A DNA stretch of 64,000 nucleotides. Source: Dendrobium chrysotoxum. Taxonomy: Eukaryota > Streptophyta > Magnoliopsida > Asparagales > Orchidaceae. This document shows, piece after piece, positions 48,533 through 61,390 of the stretch. The stretch spans positions 53,842,365 to 53,906,364 of the forward strand of contig CM034298.1 in the NCBI GenBank assembly GCA_019925795.1, given 5' to 3'. The notes beneath the pieces are model-generated. The model did not search any database, was not told the origin of the DNA, and saw only the letters and a program-made list of their open reading frames with translations. Within the stretch, counting starts at the first letter, position 1; every line of letters begins with the position of its first letter. The position numbers were made by a program, and so were the translations under genes.

Positions 48533-49270
48533 CTATACCTCCTCCTCTCTAGTTGATGTAGTGGGACACGTATAGAAACGTGACCTAACATCATCTAGTA
48601 GAGTGGACGGGTCATAACCTTCAACTGGGGGCCTAGGGCCTGGTGCTGGAGTTTGTTCAGTTCTGGCTTGATTAATTCTCGCCATGTAGTAATCGAGAAG
48701 GTGTATTGAAGATTGTGCTCTCGTTTCTACAACCTCCCTCCTTTGAGTAACAGGAGAAGGGTGGAAATGATTTCCACCTGGGAGGGGGTACGTAGAAGGG
48801 GCAACAAACTTTTGATTAGCCTCAGACTTGACATGCTTTAAGGCTTTCGCCTCAGCAGTCTTCCTGGCCTTAACAACCTTCTTTCTGACTCTACGAAGGT
48901 AGTTCTTCATTTTGTTCTTGCTGGCCTTGCTGACGACAGGGGTACTAGAACTTGACCCGATCTCAGGATGAGATGGTAGCTCTTCTATCATTATTAACTT
49001 CTGATTGTTATCCTCCTCAGTAGAAGATACAATGGGTAAAGGGGTGACAACAGCCTCCATCTCGGAGATGGGGGAGTCAACTCCTGACCCTAAAGTAATC
49101 TCAACCAAAGGGACATTCCTTCGTATTCCAGCAGACAGATCAATCATTTCTTCTCCGTCGACTGATAACTTGAAGTCTTGGAATTGCATTTCAAACTGGA
49201 TGAAATTACCAGAAGTGATTCCTTCGACTATCAAGTTTCTATCTAAAGAGAAAATGAGTTTCCCAGCCAT
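48533..49270 (-). CDS. Uncharacterised 245-residue protein of the tandem element, copy 2
   Basis: Same length, start and stop as the copy at 35759. One residue differs (Ile to Val at position 81). Both copies are open throughout, which fits either recent duplication or retained function; two nearly identical copies cannot tell these apart. Confidence 0.6.
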   Translation of the reverse strand: MAGKLIFSLDRNLIVEGITSGNFIQFEMQFQDFKLSVDGEEMIDLSAGIRRNVPLVEITLGSGVDSPISEMEAVVTPLPIVSSTEEDNNQKLIMIEELPSHPEIGSSSSTPVVSKASKNKMKNYLRRVRKKVVKARKTAEAKALKHVKSEANQKFVAPSTYPLPGGNHFHPSPVTQRREVVETRAQSSIHLLDYYMARINQARTEQTPAPGPRPPVEGYDPSTLLDDVRSRFYTCPTTSTREEEV

Positions 49271-49429
49271 TTGAGTGCTTGAATCCTGAAATTAATGAAC
49301 AGTGATTTGAATTAGTTAATCTTGAATTTGAATTTGAATTTTAAACTTAATTAATGTTATTCAAAATTTAATAATTCAATCATGTTAAGTTTATATTCAA
49401 AACGATAGTTCATAGAATTGACAAGGACT

Positions 49430-50770
49430 TAAGGGTTGAACCCGACACTTTCGCTACACCAATTAACTTGGGGCAAAATGTCAAAGTTCAAACTCGAACT
49501 TGAATTTAAAATTGAAATTAAAATTTGAGGTGATGATCAAATTCGAACTTAAAGTTGAGATTGGATTTTGAATCAAAGTTGGATTTGAATTTGAACTTAA
49601 GGTTGAAGTTGGCAGGATCTTTCTTCAAATTTTGTGACTCAACAGATCGAGTTTCATTCAATCATGTAGGTGCACAAAATTGATATGAAAGATTCAAGGA
49701 TCGAGCTCGACTCTTTTCATTTCACCAATTGACTTGGGTCGAAATGTCAAAATCCCGATCATAATTGAATCGACTTTAAATTGGAAATCAAATTCAAAAT
49801 TCAGGTTGAAATTATGTTTGGATTCAAAGTTAAATTTGAATTTGAGGCTCAAGTCAAATGGGTCTTTCTTCAAATTTTATGACTCAACAGACTGAGGTTC
49901 ACTCAATCATATAGGTGCATAAAATTGATATGAAAGATCTGGGGATCGGGCTTGACTCTTTTCGTTTCTCCAATTAATTTGGGTCAAAATGTCAAAGTCC
50001 CGAATTTGACCTTGAAATTAAATATGAAGTTTGAATTTAAGTTTGGAATCAAATTTGAGTTCAAGTTTGAAATTGAATTTGAACTTAAGATTGAATTTAG
50101 TTTTGAAGTTGAATTTAAACTTAAATCTTGGATTCAATTCAAGCTTGAAATTGAATTTAAATTGAAATTGAATTTGAATTTAAATTTGAACTCAAGGTTG
50201 GAATTGAAAGGATCCTCTTCAAAATTTGGAACTCAACATGTTGAATTTTGTTCAAATATGTAGGTGTGCCAAATTAGCCTGAAGATCCTAAGGCTTGACT
50301 CTTTGCACCCCACCAAACAATTTATGGGTGAAATGTCAAAGCCCAGAATTGACTAGAGAAATTTGAATTTGAATTGCATGTGTTCATCTACAACGGAATA
50401 TTGTAGAAGACACATAACAACGACGATTGAAGTTGATTTGAAAGATTTTCCTTGACTTTTGAAACTAAAAAAATGTTAAGTTTTATTTTCAACATAATAG
50501 TTAACAAAATTCAAGGGAAAATCTAGAAACCTTGACTTGACTCTTTCGCCACATTGACTAGCTTAGGGTGAAATGTCAGAATCTAGGTTGAATTAAAGAA
50601 ATTTTGAATCTGGGTTTTGAGATTGAGGAATTTTTTGTAAATTGTGAAACTTAGCATGCAGGAATCTATTCGCATGCGAGTTTGTAACATATGCAAAAAG
50701 ATTTTAACAAGCTTGGCTTGACTCTTTTGCTCTACCAATAGACTTGGAGGCAAAATGTCAAAGCCCAGCT
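49430..50770 (-). repeat. Leader repeats, six degenerate units, copy 2
   Basis: Same arrangement as 36660-37995. Confidence 0.82.
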
Positions 50771-50933
50771 TGGAGGGAGGTTTCCTACACTCACCTCTCT
50801 TTTCACATGTCTTAATTGAGTTGGCCACACTCACCCAAGGAAGAAATGGGTAGAGGGACCAACGGAAGAAAGGTAGTCAAAACTACCGATGCAATAAAAT
50901 TCGTACCGCTATTAAAGATGGAGAGAGAGATTT

Positions 50934-50951
50934 TCCCCAGCGGAGTCGCCA
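50934..50951 (-). promoter_or_regulatory. Primer binding site for tRNA-Arg, copy 2
   Basis: Minus strand TGGCGACTCCGCTGGGGA, five bases from LTR 3; identical to copy 1. Confidence 0.85.
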
Positions 50952-50956
50952 TTTTT

Positions 50957-53900
50957 TGTTTGATTGAAAAATATATGTATTTGAAAAAGGGTTTGATTTT
51001 CTTTGGGAAATGTTGAATTTCTGGAATTTTAATTTTATACTCGAACACTTATTATGAATGATATATCACCTCGGAAGGTGAACATATCGTTCACTAATAG
51101 GTTCAGACTACAAATCTTGATTTATCCTGATTATCGTAGTCAAACTCAGGGAGAAACAACATATGATCTCGAAGAATCAGAATGATGTTTAATCCATTGT
51201 TTAACTATAATAATTCAGATAAGAGATCATTAATTTCATAATTAAAATTATGATTGTAATTGATATATCTATCCGGAGGAAGAAGATATCAATCACTATC
51301 GATAGTTTAAATATGACGATAATGATCATTAGGTTTGAATTTCCCAAAGATAATTAATTAAGGGTTTTGAAAAAGCTTGATTTTGAAATCAGGTCTGGGT
51401 TTCTAAATCTCCTACGAGCGCAAGCCCTCGTAGTTAATTACATCGTAGGAAACCAGAAAATTTCCTACGAATACTCTCGATTAAAATAGCGATACGAATT
51501 TTATTTAAGATTTCAAAGATTGATATCAATGAAGGTTAAGGACTTGAATTTTCAAGTATGATTGGTTCAAGATTGAGCAGTTCTTTCTGGAGTCAAAGGA
51601 AGAAGAGTAGGAGGTGCTTTAAGATTCTGAATCACTTCAGAAACACCTCAAACTATCCTAAGTGTTGGGCTTGAATTAGATTGAAAGATATTTTAATGTT
51701 TAAGTGATCAATTTTATTAGAAGTTGAGAACTAGATTCCCAGAGATTGAGAGTGGAGACTAACCTACCAAGTGGGTATGACGTCCCCGGTCAAGATCCCA
51801 TGGTTTTCCATCGTCCCGGGTTCGTCGGTATCCTTAGCCTACTTAGTCGAGTGCCGACCAGAGGATCCTTGTTAGCAACCATGGGTTACCTCATTCAAGG
51901 GGACCTCGTAGGCCAAGGGGCTGGGGACCTAATCCTAGGCTGACAAGTAAAAGTGCACAGGTCTGTGGGAAATGAACCTATGTCTATGTCATCTAACCTA
52001 GGATGCCACTCTCATTTTGTGTACAAATTAAAATATCTCAAAATAGAAAGGAACACCGGCCTAACCTAAAGCTAGAGTCTGTGTCCTAACAGGTCAATCT
52101 AGGTGTGTGTAGCAGGCTGTGTGGTTTGGATATGTCCTGTATCGGGCAATTGATTAAAGTTGTTTAATGTTCTGGTTTGTTGAAAGGTTCAAGGGAAGTT
52201 TTTGGTTAAAGTTTAAGTCTTAATGATTTGAAATTAATTTTTAAGATTGATTCTTGATTGTTTGTTGGATACCACCTTTGTTGCACACCGAGGCCGTGAA
52301 GTTTATTTCACCTTCCTTGGGGCTAATTTAATAGCCTCGTAGGCCTGGGTTACCCAGTGGTACCCGATATGATTAAATGAATTAGGTTTAATTTAAGGTT
52401 TGAAATTTGATGAAATGTTAATTAAAGTTGCTTGATTGTTTGTTTTAAAGTTTAATTAACATTTTCTGGATTTTTAAATCAAGTATTTAATTTTTGAAGT
52501 TATTTGAATTGTTTAATGTATTTAATCAAAGGGGTTAAATTTTGAATTTTAGATTAAAAATAATTTCTGTAAAATTAATATTTTATTAAAATATTATACC
52601 TCAAGATGATCAATTAAACTGTAAATATGTTGAATTTGAATTTTATTTGAATTAGTTATGAATGTTTGAAGTTTGACTGTTTATTGAAATTATTTAATTA
52701 TCTTAATTAGAGAGGTTTGATGTTTTGAATCCAATTGAGTTCCAAACTCCTTACAATTAACTCTAAAGGTCAAAAATGACCCAAGGATAGATTTCCAAGT
52801 GTTTAGGAACTTTTTGGAATTTTTAATTATTTTTAATCAATTAAATAAATTAAATGTTAACTTTCAATTAAAATTCAATTAAACTTAAAATTAATGTTCA
52901 ATCAAAGGAGTTTTAATTTTCATATATTAAAGGTTCAATTTTGATTAATTTGAGGTATTATGTGTGTCTTTGTGTTTTAAATTTGATTTATTAAATTTCT
53001 TAAAATTTTGAGGGGTTAATTAAATCTTAATCTTAAGGGGTTTGATTAAGGGGTTTAAAGAATTCAAACTTTAGTGAGAATTTTCCCTAGAGCAGGGAAA
53101 GTCACTAAACTCAAGGGGTTTGAATTTCAAGTCAATTGGATTGAAAGAAGTTTTGAGGCTTAATTGAGGGTTTAACTTTTATTAAATCAATTAAGTGGTT
53201 TAATGATTAATCGATTGATTTAAGTTTGATTGAGGTCAAGTTTGATAATGTACATTAATCCTAAGGTACAGTGTCACTAAGTTTTCTATGTTTGATGTTT
53301 GATCCTTAAAGGATGTATGTGTGAATCCTAGAGTTTGCCTGAGTTCTCTAAGACTCGTCCTTAATTATTGTCCTTAATGATGTCACTAGATTTAATGGGT
53401 TTGAATCAATGTCACTAACCCTTTGGACATACATGTGAATGTGAACAAGTTATATCGATAGTATATATTCACTAAATGCAGGAGTCAAGAACTTAAGGTT
53501 GAAGGAATAACTCAACAGGGAAATCTAGGAGCCCTATGATCTTCTAAGTTTTAAGAAAACTTACCTGATCACTAGAGCTAGTCAACAGTGATTCCATCTG
53601 TAGCACCCCATTTGGAAGAAACGGGGTGATTGAAGCTCCTTGGCTCTGCTCTCCAATCAGCTCCATCAGTACCTCGCAAAAAGGCAAAGAGAGAAGGAGG
53701 TGTCAGAATATCATATATGATAATATAGAAGTAATCGTAAATTGACATATAAATGAATGTGTGAAAAATAAAAATCAAATCAGGTTATTGAGGTAATTTC
53801 AAAATGTATGTAACTTTGCAAAAATCAATTTCAACATTTATGCTTCTAGATGGAAAGAAACCCCAACACATGTACTAATTCATAAGAATAAGTCAACATG

Positions 53901-56761
53901 TATAATTATATACAAGAAAGAATTTTAACTAATGTATTGCTTAAAATTCAATCAAGGCTTGGATCAAAACAATCTAAACATCCTTCAAATAAGGAATGCA
54001 TTCATTCAACGTTAATGTATATATGAAGAATGACATGGGTATTTTCAATGCACATTATTGAGAAATTGAACAAGGTACTCATGGTTTGAAATGCCGAAAT
54101 GGTCTTACTCAAACTGCTAGTTTCACAAGCACAAAATGGGAATGAGAATTTGTAATATTCTGAGAGATAACAACCAACTTACTCATTTCTATTTCAACAA
54201 AAGAAAATAAATATCAATATCGATGTTCCTTAAAGGATCATTCCCAAATTTAGATGAAATGGGAAGTAGTCAAGAAACCTCTCAGATTCTGAATTTATTC
54301 AACAGAAAGCATGAAGGATTTTGTTCCAAACTTTTGGACAAACCAAATATCAATTCAGATATCAACTAAAACAAAACCATCTCACGTGGTAGGGTATCTC
54401 AAACAAAATACTTGATAAAATAATATATACAATTGTATGCATACTCAGACTTTGTTGAAAGCAGTAACAACCACAATCCTATTACTTGTAATCAAATTGG
54501 GAAGTTTCCAGTTTTTTTTTAATGCCACTCAAAAGATGAGCAGATATTGTCAATAATAACATGTGGAGGAAAAAAAAAAAAACCACGTAACCTCTAATGA
54601 TAAGGGGTTAGCGATATACACGGCATTGACAAACAAAAAGTCATAAGAGAATATATGTATCACTAAACTCAAAAAGTTTACATACAAAGTTATTAAAATC
54701 TTAAAAGCATTTGTATTCATCGGTTAATAAAAAATTTCTTTAATCACAACAGGGAGATAAACTCTAAATGGTCTATTGATTAGATGACCTGTAGGCTTGT
54801 ACATATAACAATGCCATGAAATTAATCGATGAAGAATTTGATACCTTTCAGCATTCTCTTTGCCTCTATTTTGACTGGATAAAAGAGGACTACAGCAGCA
54901 TTGAGATCAACTTGACCGAATGGAGATGAGGGTGTCCGGGGAGAAGGGATGGATGCTGTGATGTTGAGAGGAAGAGAAAGCCTTGCAGCTCTCCTTTGCT
55001 TGGAGCTGAAGTATTGCTGAAAATGGGATGGATATTTCCCTTGATGAATGAAGAGAGAGCAGGTCCCCTCTTCCTGAACTAAATACCGAACCAGCAGCTC
55101 TACATCTTGATCGAAACTTGCTATAGGGGCTAGCCGGAATTTGCTGTACAAGGAGTGGTGGCCGGACCTTTGAACAGATCTCTTCTCTTGAACATGTTAC
55201 CCAACTAATAGCTCTCTACCCTCACCAAAATCTGCTATGGCTTGAAGTCGTATGAGAGTTTTCTTGACCAGATGAAGAGCTAGACAACAATGAACTTCCC
55301 TAGCCGATTAAGCCTTCTACGCTAACCAGAATATGCTGTGGCTGGAGATGTATAAGCTTTGGCTAGGGCTTGAGAGGATTAAAAAAAAAATGTTCGTGGT
55401 ATATTGATCAGCCGCTCACTCCTCTTGGTCCACCCCTAGTAGATTCAAAGTGTAGAGTATACTGATCTTCAAAGGGGGTGGCTGCTTGTTTCCTTGTCCG
55501 GCCCTAGCTGTTATGCCCACACGGAGGGAGATGGTCACGGGAGGGAGGCCTTGCGGCTGCTTGCATATGGAGCCCCTAAGGCTTGGAACCGTGATCTCCT
55601 CTTGCGGCTGGCTCTCGTGAGGCTTAGATGGGGAGCTTGCCCTAGCTATATGAATCATCAAAATTCCCTTTTGCCCTTAAGCTTAATCAAGTGGTTTATA
55701 TCAAAATGCTAAAATTAAAAAAATTTAGAAAGCTAGATTGTGGAAGAAATGTAGATTATATAAATCAAATTCATCAAGTAGCATTTCAATTTAAATTGAT
55801 ATAGCAAACTTGCCTTCATCAAAATTAATTTCACGCGAATTAAATAAGTTAAAATCAATAAAGTTCATTTGCACTTGAATCGAGTTGAAACTCATTAAAT
55901 TAAATTGATCGAAAATGTCAAAGTTAAAATTCAATAGAATTTATTCAAATTGACTTAACGATATTCGATTGAATTTGATTTAGGGCTTGATTGATAATTG
56001 ATTGAAAACTAGATGTTTGAAATTTGAATTGAGATTGGACTGAAGTATGATCGAAGATTCAATTGAAGTGTAAGATTGCGGACTGGATTGTAGTGCGATC
56101 AAAATTTGATTGAAAGATGGTTGAAGGTAAATTGGAAGCCTCATTGATTGAAGGATGCATATTTGATTAAAGTTTAAATTGATGTAAATCTAGATTGATC
56201 TAAGATCTGAATCGATCCTAGGGTCTGGATAGATTTAGAGCCGGGGTAGATTTAAGATTTGAGTTGATTTAATGTTTGAATTGAATTAATGATTGGATTA
56301 GCTTAAGATTTAAATTAATCAAAGGTCTGGATTAATTGGGATTCAAGATTGATTTAGAATAGTGATAGATTAGAATCAAAATTGATTTAATAGTTGGATT
56401 GATCCTAAAGACTGAGTAGATCTAAGGATTTAGAGTCTGGGAGAATCCTATAATCTAGAAGGATCCTAAGATCTAGGAATCCTAAGATTCAAGATCTAGA
56501 AGGATCTTAGGATCTAGAGTCAGGTAGAATCCTAGGGTCTAGAATAGATCCTAGGGTCTGAAGTCTAGGAGAATCCTAGAATCTAGATTTATCTTAAATT
56601 GCATTGATCTGGGGTCAGGATTGATTTGAATTTGGATTGATCTTAAAGTTTGGATTGATCTAAGATCAGATTGATCCTAGGGTTAAGATTGATCCTAAGG
56701 ATTGGAAAGATCCTAAGGTGTGGATTGGTCCTACTGAGCTCATACAAAAATGAGGTCAACA
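50957..56761 (-). repeat. LTR 3 (5' LTR of the tandem element)
   Basis: 5805 bp, one base shorter than the others in an A run near 54570. It has several private substitutions (for example GTACAAATT at 52021 and CCCGATATG near 52365), mostly transitions. Transcription of the whole insertion would start here. Confidence 0.9.
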
Positions 56762-56766
56762 TTCAT
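56762..56766. repeat. Target-site duplication TTCAT, right
   Basis: Directly follows the LTR terminus ...GGTCAACA. Confidence 0.85.
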
Positions 56767-57085
56767 CTAATAACTTAGATCTTTTATTCATAATGCATAA
56801 GATGCCAAAATGATGATCAATTTTAACAAATATTGTTGTTCCATCATGATCCCCATAAAAATTGGGCTAAAGGAATAAATGCATGAAATAAAATTTTGGA
56901 GGCCTTACGCATTATTAATAACTAATGTTGATAAACATTGACATATAAATTCTTAATAACTTAACTATTTAAAGGAGATCACCAATACTTAAACATTGAT
57001 ATTGATGTTTTAGTGCCTTGATTGTTGGTTTCCTTTGAGTTAATGCCCATCAAAACTTTCCTTGAGATTTTATGGATAAACTTTA
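56767..57085. other. Unassigned AT-rich DNA
   Basis: No gene or repeat recognised. Confidence 0.4.
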
Positions 57086-57098
57086 GCTTTGATACTAA
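57086..57098 (-). promoter_or_regulatory. Possible decayed tRNA-iMet primer binding site
   Basis: Plus-strand GCTTTGATACTAA differs from the usual GCTCTGATACCA complement by two C-to-T changes. It is followed by TGATAGG, a possible LTR end in minus orientation. It may mark the inner edge of an old copia LTR running right from about 57101. Confidence 0.35.
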
Positions 57099-57100
57099 TT

Positions 57101-57260
57101 TGATAGGTGAATGCATATGAGATCTTAAGAGATTTAATGGAGGTGAGTGCGGGGTATTATGTAGAGGCTAATGGGTTAGTGTTTTGGTTGAAATAGCCCA
57201 CCAAGCCTAGGGTTTCAAGGATGGCCTAGAGCGAGAGAAAGAAGAAGGGATGAGAAGGAA
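57101..57260. repeat. Diverged relative of the segment at 6165-6310 and 24176-24320
   Basis: Shares the order GAGGCTAATGGGTTAG, TTGGTTGAA, AGCCTAGGGTTTCAAGGAT and a GA-rich end with block A/B sequence just before the AG microsatellite. This suggests one old repeat family, perhaps a copia LTR. Confidence 0.5.
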
Positions 57261-58376
57261 AAAAAAAACATACACATGAATTAGTTGAAGATCTAATCAA
57301 AGAACTTGAGAGAAAAGAAGAAGAAATAAGCTATTTTAAATCAATTAAACATACAATTGTATTTTTATGAATGCTTTAATGATCCTAGGGCTATAAGATA
57401 ATTTCGTGACACAAAGGCATGACCATCAACACCATCAAAGTGTTGAATAGAGATTCCAAATCATCATCATCACCATCTGTCCAAATCTCAAAGCATAGGT
57501 AAAAGAATGAGGCTCGGCTAGTCCCTCCTTGAAATTTAACACATCAAAAGACAAGTGCTAGTCCACATTTCACATGTGCATGTATGGTCTCTTCCCTTAA
57601 AAAATAAGAATTATGTGATGAAAACATGTTGATTTAAACACTTTAAATCAATGAATAAGATTATTTTGAAATTTGAATCACTCTCCTTCTAAATTAAGCA
57701 TTGTCAAAACTATATAATTATTTGATTGGTTTTATTGTCTCTTATCTTTCCTTTGATGTTATTGCAATGTCATGAATCCTACCAACATTTTATAAATGTC
57801 TTAAAATAAATTCCAAATCAGGCATGTGGTACCCACCATAGGATTAACTAAGTTATTCTCTATAATTATAAGAACACGTGACCAAGATATTTATTCAATA
57901 ATTAATTAAAAATTAGGTTGGATCTTTATAATTCCTAGAATAAAACTTATTGGCTTGCTCTCAACTGTGGAGAGACTTTGTGGTTAATCCAAATACTTGT
58001 CATTTCAATGAGTGCAAGGTTTTCTTTAATGTGTGTTATTCTCCCTTTCTCATCTTCCTCTTAGTTTGCACATACTCCATAACCTTATCCATCTCTAAAG
58101 ATCCCACTGAGCCCTAATAACATCTCAAAACACCCCCTTAGCCTCTACTAGTCACAAAGTTTTTCTTTTCACATGAAGTCCTATCCCCCACACAAAAAAC
58201 CTTAATCTATACATGCTTAAGTTTTTAATCATTCCCATTGGTCCAAGCCAACTTATAAATAATTCTTCCTCACTCTTATACTTTCACTACAAGTCTCCTA
58301 TACCCTACTAACCTAAGCATTGTCCAAGTCCATTAAATGAATTAATTTAAAAATAAAAAAGTTTTTAGGATTGACT
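57261..58376. other. Unassigned AT-rich DNA
   Basis: No ORF above background and no repeat recognised. Confidence 0.4.
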
Positions 58377-60240
58377 GCAATAACCCAAAATTTGATAAAA
58401 TGAATTAATTTAAAAATATAAAAATGAATTGTAGTGTTACAGCATTATACTGGTGAGTGCAGCGATGCTCCATTCTCTGTTCTATAGTGTCGCACCCGTG
58501 ATCTAAAGTGGGTGAATTTCATATCTATTTTCTTATTATATTTTTCAATTCATTAACAACCAGTTTATCTACAATCAAATTATTGATAATTAGAGCTGAT
58601 TAAATGTATTTAAGAAAAATACAAATAGCGAGAAACATAATTTCATTACTACAGCCAATAGTTATATTCCGATTAAAAATTTGAAGACCAAAATAATATA
58701 TATAATAGCTACTACAGGTTATAAAAAAATACATATAAAACCAAAGAGCTGAAAGTAGAACTAAACTATTGTTGTTGCATAGCCTTATGTTGCAGGCTCC
58801 TTACCTTTAATTGAAATCATATAAAAACATATAACGAGCATATAATCCAATAAGTAATCAAAACTTCCCACTGTATTCAATACAAGACAAAAGAATTAAT
58901 ATGCCTGATCCAGTTCCAATCAATACCAATCAATAATTAGTAGTATATCATTATAAGCAATAATCAATCTATAAAATATATATCAATCAATAATAAAACT
59001 AATATGATCAGTAGGCAAAAAGGTCTATCAACTATAAACAAAATTTGTAAAAGGACTATCAATCAATGGGTCATATCAGTATGTTATGCTATATTGTATC
59101 AGTATCAATGGTATTTTAATCAGTTCAATCTCAGCTGTATCTATCAAAATAGCTCAATGTACTATCATATAAATCTAATCATGAATGTAATTATGAAGAG
59201 AAACACATGGCATGGCACTTAGCTTTAATGTGATATTTTTATCCTTCTATTTGTTAATCCATCATCACCGATTAGTCATACTTTTTCATTGTTTTTATTA
59301 ATTATTTATTTAAACATGAGGCTTTTAATGAATAAATGAAGAGTCATCACTCTCTATCCATCAGCATAATCAGTCAATTAATTACATGTTACAACCACGA
59401 TCACACCATTTTTTTTTAAACCACGATCACACCATCAACCTTTTATTTTAAGGAAATCCTATCGGCCTACCCTGTTGGATATGTTATTATATTTTAAGAG
59501 CTAAATCATATTAATTATATTATTAACAGCCAGCCTTGCTTGCATACATATAAATAACACATTTATCTCATATATCAGTTATACCATTTTCTCTATACAA
59601 TGCAATAGCATGTATGAAATGTAAGAAAATATGTAAAATATGTACACTATACATTAATTTTAAAAAATTCATAACTACTAATTTACCTAGTGAAATTTAA
59701 TAATATTATAGGCAAAATGCTCATAGAATTCATATCTATCATATGCAAAAAGTAACATGGTGAATACTTAATAAATTAGAAGAAAATATATTTTTGAAAG
59801 ATTTAGGAGAGATAAAATCCTTAAAAATCAAAACTTTTAAAAATAGAAATAAGAGTGTAGTCATTTAAAATGATTAGAATACTTTTTATAATAGAAGCAA
59901 TGAACGAAAAAGTCTTAGACAGCTTCCTCTCTTTCCTATCCTCTCCCCTTCCCTTCTTCTTCTCCTTTTTGTTATTCTCGGCCAAGCCAAACATAATATG
60001 GTGGAAAGTGGCTGACTGGAGGAAAAATTATATAAAAATATTTTTCAGTGCCAAGCATCACGGTGCTCCAACCCGATGCCCCAGCACCGTTTGCACATTC
60101 CAAAGTTACTGTAGAAGAAAGAGCATCAATGCCGTCACACTAAATTTCAGTCCCCTAGTATTGCTCCCCAAGAGTTGTGATACCCATAAGTTAAGCTCCA
60201 TAGTGCGCAACCCTGAATTTTTCATATTTTCCAAATAAGT
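58377..60240 (-). mobile_element. Degenerate gypsy-like LTR
   Basis: Begins TGCAATAACCC and shares scattered blocks with the solo LTR at 11630, for example GTCATCACTCTCTATCCATC and AAGGAAATCCTATCGGCCTA. Orientation is therefore minus. The right boundary is uncertain. It contains an inverted repeat at 60060-60090. Confidence 0.5.
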
Positions 60241-60965
60241 TTATTTTAAATTTTTTTATTGTTATATACAATAACCATGATTTCTACATGCACCACTATA
60301 ACATTATGGTTTGAAGCACCATGTTGCCATGTTCTATATTATATATATATATATATATTCCTCATCACTTTATCATTACCCCAACCCTTATTGCTTCCTT
60401 GTCGGGGAAGAAAGGAGAGGAAGAGGAGATAAGAGATATAGAGCGGGGAGACAGAAGGTCTTTTGGGGCATTTAATTTGTCGGGTATATTATAAAAAGTA
60501 CTCTGATTGTGGTTGGTAACTCGAATCCTTTTTTTATGATTTTGAGTTTTGACTATTTTCTCCCTCTTAAAATTAATAAAAATATAATATCTCCCATTTT
60601 AGTGAACTTTCACAATAAACTTTTGATATATTATAGATATTATCAATATGAACATTTTGAGAGGCTCATATTGAAATTTTGTCAGTTATTTTTGCACATA
60701 TGTCATTTTATTAAAAATATGGGCAAAAATAACTGGAATAATACGTAGTACAAAATGATCAGGAGTTAATATACTTCATTTAAACATGAAATATATTATA
60801 TGCATTATTTTACTATTCATCTGATCTAACATGCATTTTGGTATAATGCATGCATACTGATAGGCACAGTGAAAAGACTTGCAGGTTATGAGAATTACAC
60901 TAAATATATATGATACTTATTATTATATGATATATGAGTTATATGTGTGGGAAAGCAAGAACGGT
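60241..60965. other. Unassigned AT-rich DNA with a TA microsatellite
   Basis: A TA run lies near 60340-60358. Nothing else recognised. Confidence 0.4.
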
Positions 60966-61390
60966 TTACCACATGACTAATGAGATTGATTCTAAGTGGG
61001 TTGACCACATAATTGACGGGATTGATGAATGATGAGACTAATTCTTATTTTGTTGACCCTAGAACTATGAGACTGCTGATTGATGCGGTTGATGTAATGA
61101 GATTGATTCCTATTAGGTTGATACCATGACTGATGAGACTGATTCCTAGGATTAGCCATAGGACTAATAATGATATTGATTGATGAGACTGATGAATGAT
61201 GAGATTTATTCCTGTTGGGTTGCCTAGGACTGATGAGATTGATTGCTATGGTATTAACCATAGGACTGATGATGATATTGATTGATGAGACTGATTCCTA
61301 TTGGGTTGACCAAGAATTGATGAGATTAATTTCTATGGGATTAATGACAAGACTGAGGATAATATTGACTGATGAGACTGATATAGGTAT
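60966..61390 (+). repeat. Degenerate GATGAGATTGATTCC tandem repeat
   Basis: About eight diverged units built from ATGAGATTGATTCCTAT, TGGGTTGACC and ATAGGACTGATGA blocks. The 89-codon minus frame rich in Asn, Gln and Ser through it is not a credible gene. Confidence 0.75.

Larger units (their letters stand above)
43989..50956 (-). other. Internal region 2 of the tandem element
   Basis: 6968 bp, 49 bp longer than internal region 1 because its hairpin array has one more unit. Otherwise nearly identical, with scattered transitions. Confidence 0.85.
25458..56761 (-). mobile_element. Tandem non-autonomous LTR retroelement, LTR-int-LTR-int-LTR
   Basis: One 31.3 kb insertion flanked by TTCAT at 25453-25457 and 56762-56766. 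Three near-identical LTRs (25458-31263, 38183-43988, 50957-56761) enclose two internal regions (31264-38182, 43989-50956). Ends are TG...CA, and each internal region begins with a primer binding site for tRNA-Arg, giving minus orientation. LTRs of about 5.8 kb, tRNA-Arg priming and a repeat-rich 3' UTR are features of the Ogre/Tat lineage of Ty3/gypsy. No gag-pol domain was seen, so it depends on a helper. Three LTRs with one outer duplication imply unequal recombination between LTRs after a single insertion, or an assembly repeat. Confidence 0.9.

Noticed and set aside
59870..60238. 122-codon ORF with a hydrophobic N-terminus
   Set aside because: Lies antisense inside a degenerate LTR; hydrophobicity comes from a pyrimidine-rich tract; no domain.
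60992..61261. Asn/Gln/Ser-rich 89-codon protein
   Set aside because: Read through the degenerate GATGAGATTGATTCC repeat; not a credible gene.
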